In this document: positions 14,246-15,881 of the stretch, one piece after another
How the letters are laid out: every line of letters starts with the position of its first letter
Numbering within the stretch: position 1 is the stretch's first letter
DNA from: an uncultured Desulfovibrio sp.
Lineage (GTDB): Bacteria; Desulfobacterota; Desulfovibrionia; Desulfovibrionales; Desulfovibrionaceae
DNA length: 15,881 nucleotides
NCBI GenBank assembly: GCA_945871415.1
Contig: CAMBWG010000009.1
Location: 1-15,881 of the forward strand
Direction: 5' to 3'
Translations under genes and position numbers: made by a program
Notes under the pieces: model-generated
Seen by the model: the letters and a program-made list of their open reading frames with translations, nothing else
What the model was told of the DNA's origin: nothing
The model's database searches: none

Positions 14246-15622
14246 TTACTTGCTCAGGCGCTCCACATAACCCATGACAAAAACAAGGATGATCAGGCAG
14301 GGCAGAACATAGGTCAGATACCCTTTCAGCCAGTGCGGGAAACGCAGACCTTCCCCCTTGTTGGCCTCTGCCAGAAAATTCTTCCATCCCCAGCCCCAGC
14401 GCGTGCAGCAGAAGAAAAGGAACATCAGCGTCCCCACAAAGAGCAGGTTGTTGCTGATCAGAAAGTCCTCCAGATCAAGCACGCTGCTTCCCTTTCCCAG
14501 AGGCTGGAAGTCGGCCCAGACATTGAAGCCCAGCGCGCACGGCAGCGAGCAGAGCCACAGGCCCACAAAATGCAGAGCGGACGAGGCGCGGCGCGACATG
14601 CCCCAGACGTCGATGCTGTAGGAAATGATGTTCTCGAACACGGCAATGACCGTGGAAAGGGCGGCAAAGGCCATGAAGACGAAGAACAATATACCCCAGA
14701 TGCGTCCGCCATCCATCACATTGAAGATATTGGGCAGCGTCACGAAGATAAGCCCCGGCCCGCCGCCGGCATCCACGCCGAAGGCAAAGCACGCGGGGAA
14801 AATCACCAGCCCCGCCATGATGGCCACAAAGGTATCCATGCTCACAATCCAGGCGCCCTCGCCCGCCAGACTGCGATTGTCGGGCTGGTAGCTGCCGAAA
14901 ATGGTCATGGAGCCGATGCCCACGGAAATGGTGAAAAAGGCCTGATTCAGAGCCGCATTGCAGGCGCTGAAAAAGCCCTTGTCAAACAGTCGCCCGAAAT
15001 CCGGGGCCAGATAGAAGGCAACGCCCTCCCCCGCTCCCGGCAGGGTCAGCGAACGGAAGACAAGCAGAATCAGAATGAGGAACAGACCGGCCATCATCAG
15101 CTTGACGATCCGCTCTATCCCCCGCTGCACGCCCAGCGAACAGACAAGGCAGCCCACGCCCACGGCAACGCTCATGCCGAGAACCTGCCCTTTGACATCC
15201 GCCAGCGTGCCGAAGAAGAAGTTCTTCACCCCTTCCGGGTCAAGGCTGGAAAGCTGGCCGGTCAGCGCAAACCAGCAGTAGGAGAGCAGCCAGCCCGTCA
15301 CCACGGTGTAAAACATCATGAGCAGATAACTGCCCACCAGCGCCAGCCAGCCGAAGCGATGCCACCAGGTCCCCTCCGGCTCCAGCTTGCGCAGAGCGCG
15401 CCCCATATTGCAGCGGGCGGCGCGTCCCACGGCAATTTCCATAATCAGAATGGGCGTAACGGCCAGCAGACAGCACAAATAGATGATGACGAAGGCGGCG
15501 CCGCCATACAGACCGGTAATATAGGGAAAACGCCAGATATTGCCGAGGCCGATGGCACAACCGGCCGACAGCAGCAAAAATCCCAGACGGGTTCCCAACA
15601 CTTCACGCGACGTTTTCCCCAT
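14246..15622 (-). CDS. Sodium-dependent NSS-family (LeuT-like) transporter, paralogue 2
   Basis: First gene of the probable two-gene NSS unit, 458 aa from the ATG at 15622. It resembles its downstream neighbour along its whole length (for example LGFLLLSAGCAIGLGN, MAFAALSTVIAVFENIISYS and LPCALGFN are shared), so the pair arose by tandem duplication. By alignment to LeuT the Na1 ligands are A23, N28, T231 and D263, a different set from paralogue 1. AAGGAG lies about ten bases before the ATG. The open frame continues upstream to 15871, but that extension translates repeat copy E and is not coding. It probably imports amino acids; the substrate is unknown. Confidence 0.93.
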   Translation of the reverse strand: MGKTSREVLGTRLGFLLLSAGCAIGLGNIWRFPYITGLYGGAAFVIIYLCCLLAVTPILIMEIAVGRAARCNMGRALRKLEPEGTWWHRFGWLALVGSYLLMMFYTVVTGWLLSYCWFALTGQLSSLDPEGVKNFFFGTLADVKGQVLGMSVAVGVGCLVCSLGVQRGIERIVKLMMAGLFLILILLVFRSLTLPGAGEGVAFYLAPDFGRLFDKGFFSACNAALNQAFFTISVGIGSMTIFGSYQPDNRSLAGEGAWIVSMDTFVAIMAGLVIFPACFAFGVDAGGGPGLIFVTLPNIFNVMDGGRIWGILFFVFMAFAALSTVIAVFENIISYSIDVWGMSRRASSALHFVGLWLCSLPCALGFNVWADFQPLGKGSSVLDLEDFLISNNLLFVGTLMFLFFCCTRWGWGWKNFLAEANKGEGLRFPHWLKGYLTYVLPCLIILVFVMGYVERLSK

Positions 15623-15649
15623 GCTCGCCAGACTCCTTGTTGTCCCTCG

Positions 15650-15790
15650 ATAAAACATTCTGCCTTTGAAAAAGGCAAGAGGCGCGACGGCGGCACTGCG
15701 CCGCCCGGCCAAAAGTGAGCGGAAAAAACGCGTTTTTCCCGCGAAATAACAGGCAATATATGGTTTGATACGCTCAAACTGAAATGCCTT
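15650..15790 (+). repeat. AGAGC-GCTCT intergenic repeat, copy E (degenerate)
   Basis: The most diverged copy, in the leader region of the NSS genes. The terminal AGAGC/GCTCT words are lost (ATAAAACATTC at the left, GAAATGCCTT at the right). Pairing persists with changed sequence: TGCCTTT-GAA-AAAGGCA (15661-15677) replaces the 5' hairpin, GGCGGC-ACTGC-GCCGCC is intact, AAAAACGCGTTTTT with flanking GCGG/CCGC keeps the central stem, and GTTTG/CAAAC is what remains of the 3' hairpin. The orientation is the same as the other copies. The flank 15791-15881 shows no gene; it must hold or border the NSS promoter, but I could not identify clear boxes. Confidence 0.75.
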
Positions 15791-15881
15791 CGGGCCTGTT
15801 ACCATAAATTTACAAGCTGCTTCAAATAAGAGAATGTCCGGCATACACCTTGCTATACAAGTTTTCTCCAAAGGATACAGG

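Noticed and set aside
12775..14277. Long + strand open frame of 500 codons, histidine/glutamine rich
   Set aside because: It is antisense to an NSS transporter. The His/Gln/Glu-rich composition is the usual reverse reading of hydrophobic membrane helices. The same applies to 14102-15718.
2185..15790. The regularly repeated elements as a CRISPR array
   Set aside because: The units are ~142 bp, separated by kilobases of genes, with no short direct repeats with uniform spacers and no cas genes.

Overview
The window looks like chromosomal DNA of a GC-rich anaerobic deltaproteobacterium, most likely of the Desulfovibrio group (Desulfobacterota). This is an inference from protein style, base composition and the structured intergenic repeats. 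No 16S rRNA or sulfate-reduction marker gene is present to confirm it. Nearly all genes are housekeeping or amino-acid related.

Layout. 1-2087 (+): the end of a branched-chain amino acid ABC transporter operon (livM C-terminus, livG, livF) with translationally coupled overlaps. 2436-3635 (-): argD. 4138-4626 (-): dut, divergent from trmFO (4724-6073, +). 6320-7405 (-): an MJ1255/VC2487-type glycosyltransferase. 7802-8395 (+): a TPR-like protein of unknown role. 8613-10706 (+): a dCache-HAMP chemoreceptor. 10972-11421 (+): an AT-rich putative lipoprotein with no recognised family. 11811-11894 (-): tRNA-Leu(UAG) with its own promoter and terminator. 11998-12642 (-): lepB. 12835-15622 (-): two tandem paralogous sodium-coupled NSS-family transporters, probably one operon.

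The most interesting content is intergenic. A family of about 142 bp elements, bounded by AGAGC...GCTCT, occurs five times (2185, 6072, 7534, 11511 rearranged, 15650 degenerate), always in the same orientation. It holds up to four internal hairpins. Paired base changes between copies preserve the 3' hairpin, and in two copies that hairpin is the exact inverse of the other. A second family is a G/C-rich hairpin followed by a C-rich tract, found just after livF and just after the chemoreceptor gene. A third structured segment (3733-3997), between argD and dut, is bounded by a 15/16 inverted repeat. None carries a transposase, so these are candidate MITE-like, REP-like or RNA-level elements.

Several neighbours concern amino acids (branched-chain import, arginine/lysine-type aminotransferase, a chemoreceptor with a partial amino-acid-binding dCache motif, NSS transporters), but they form separate transcription units, so this may only be proximity. 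I found no defence, CRISPR or biosynthetic gene cluster.
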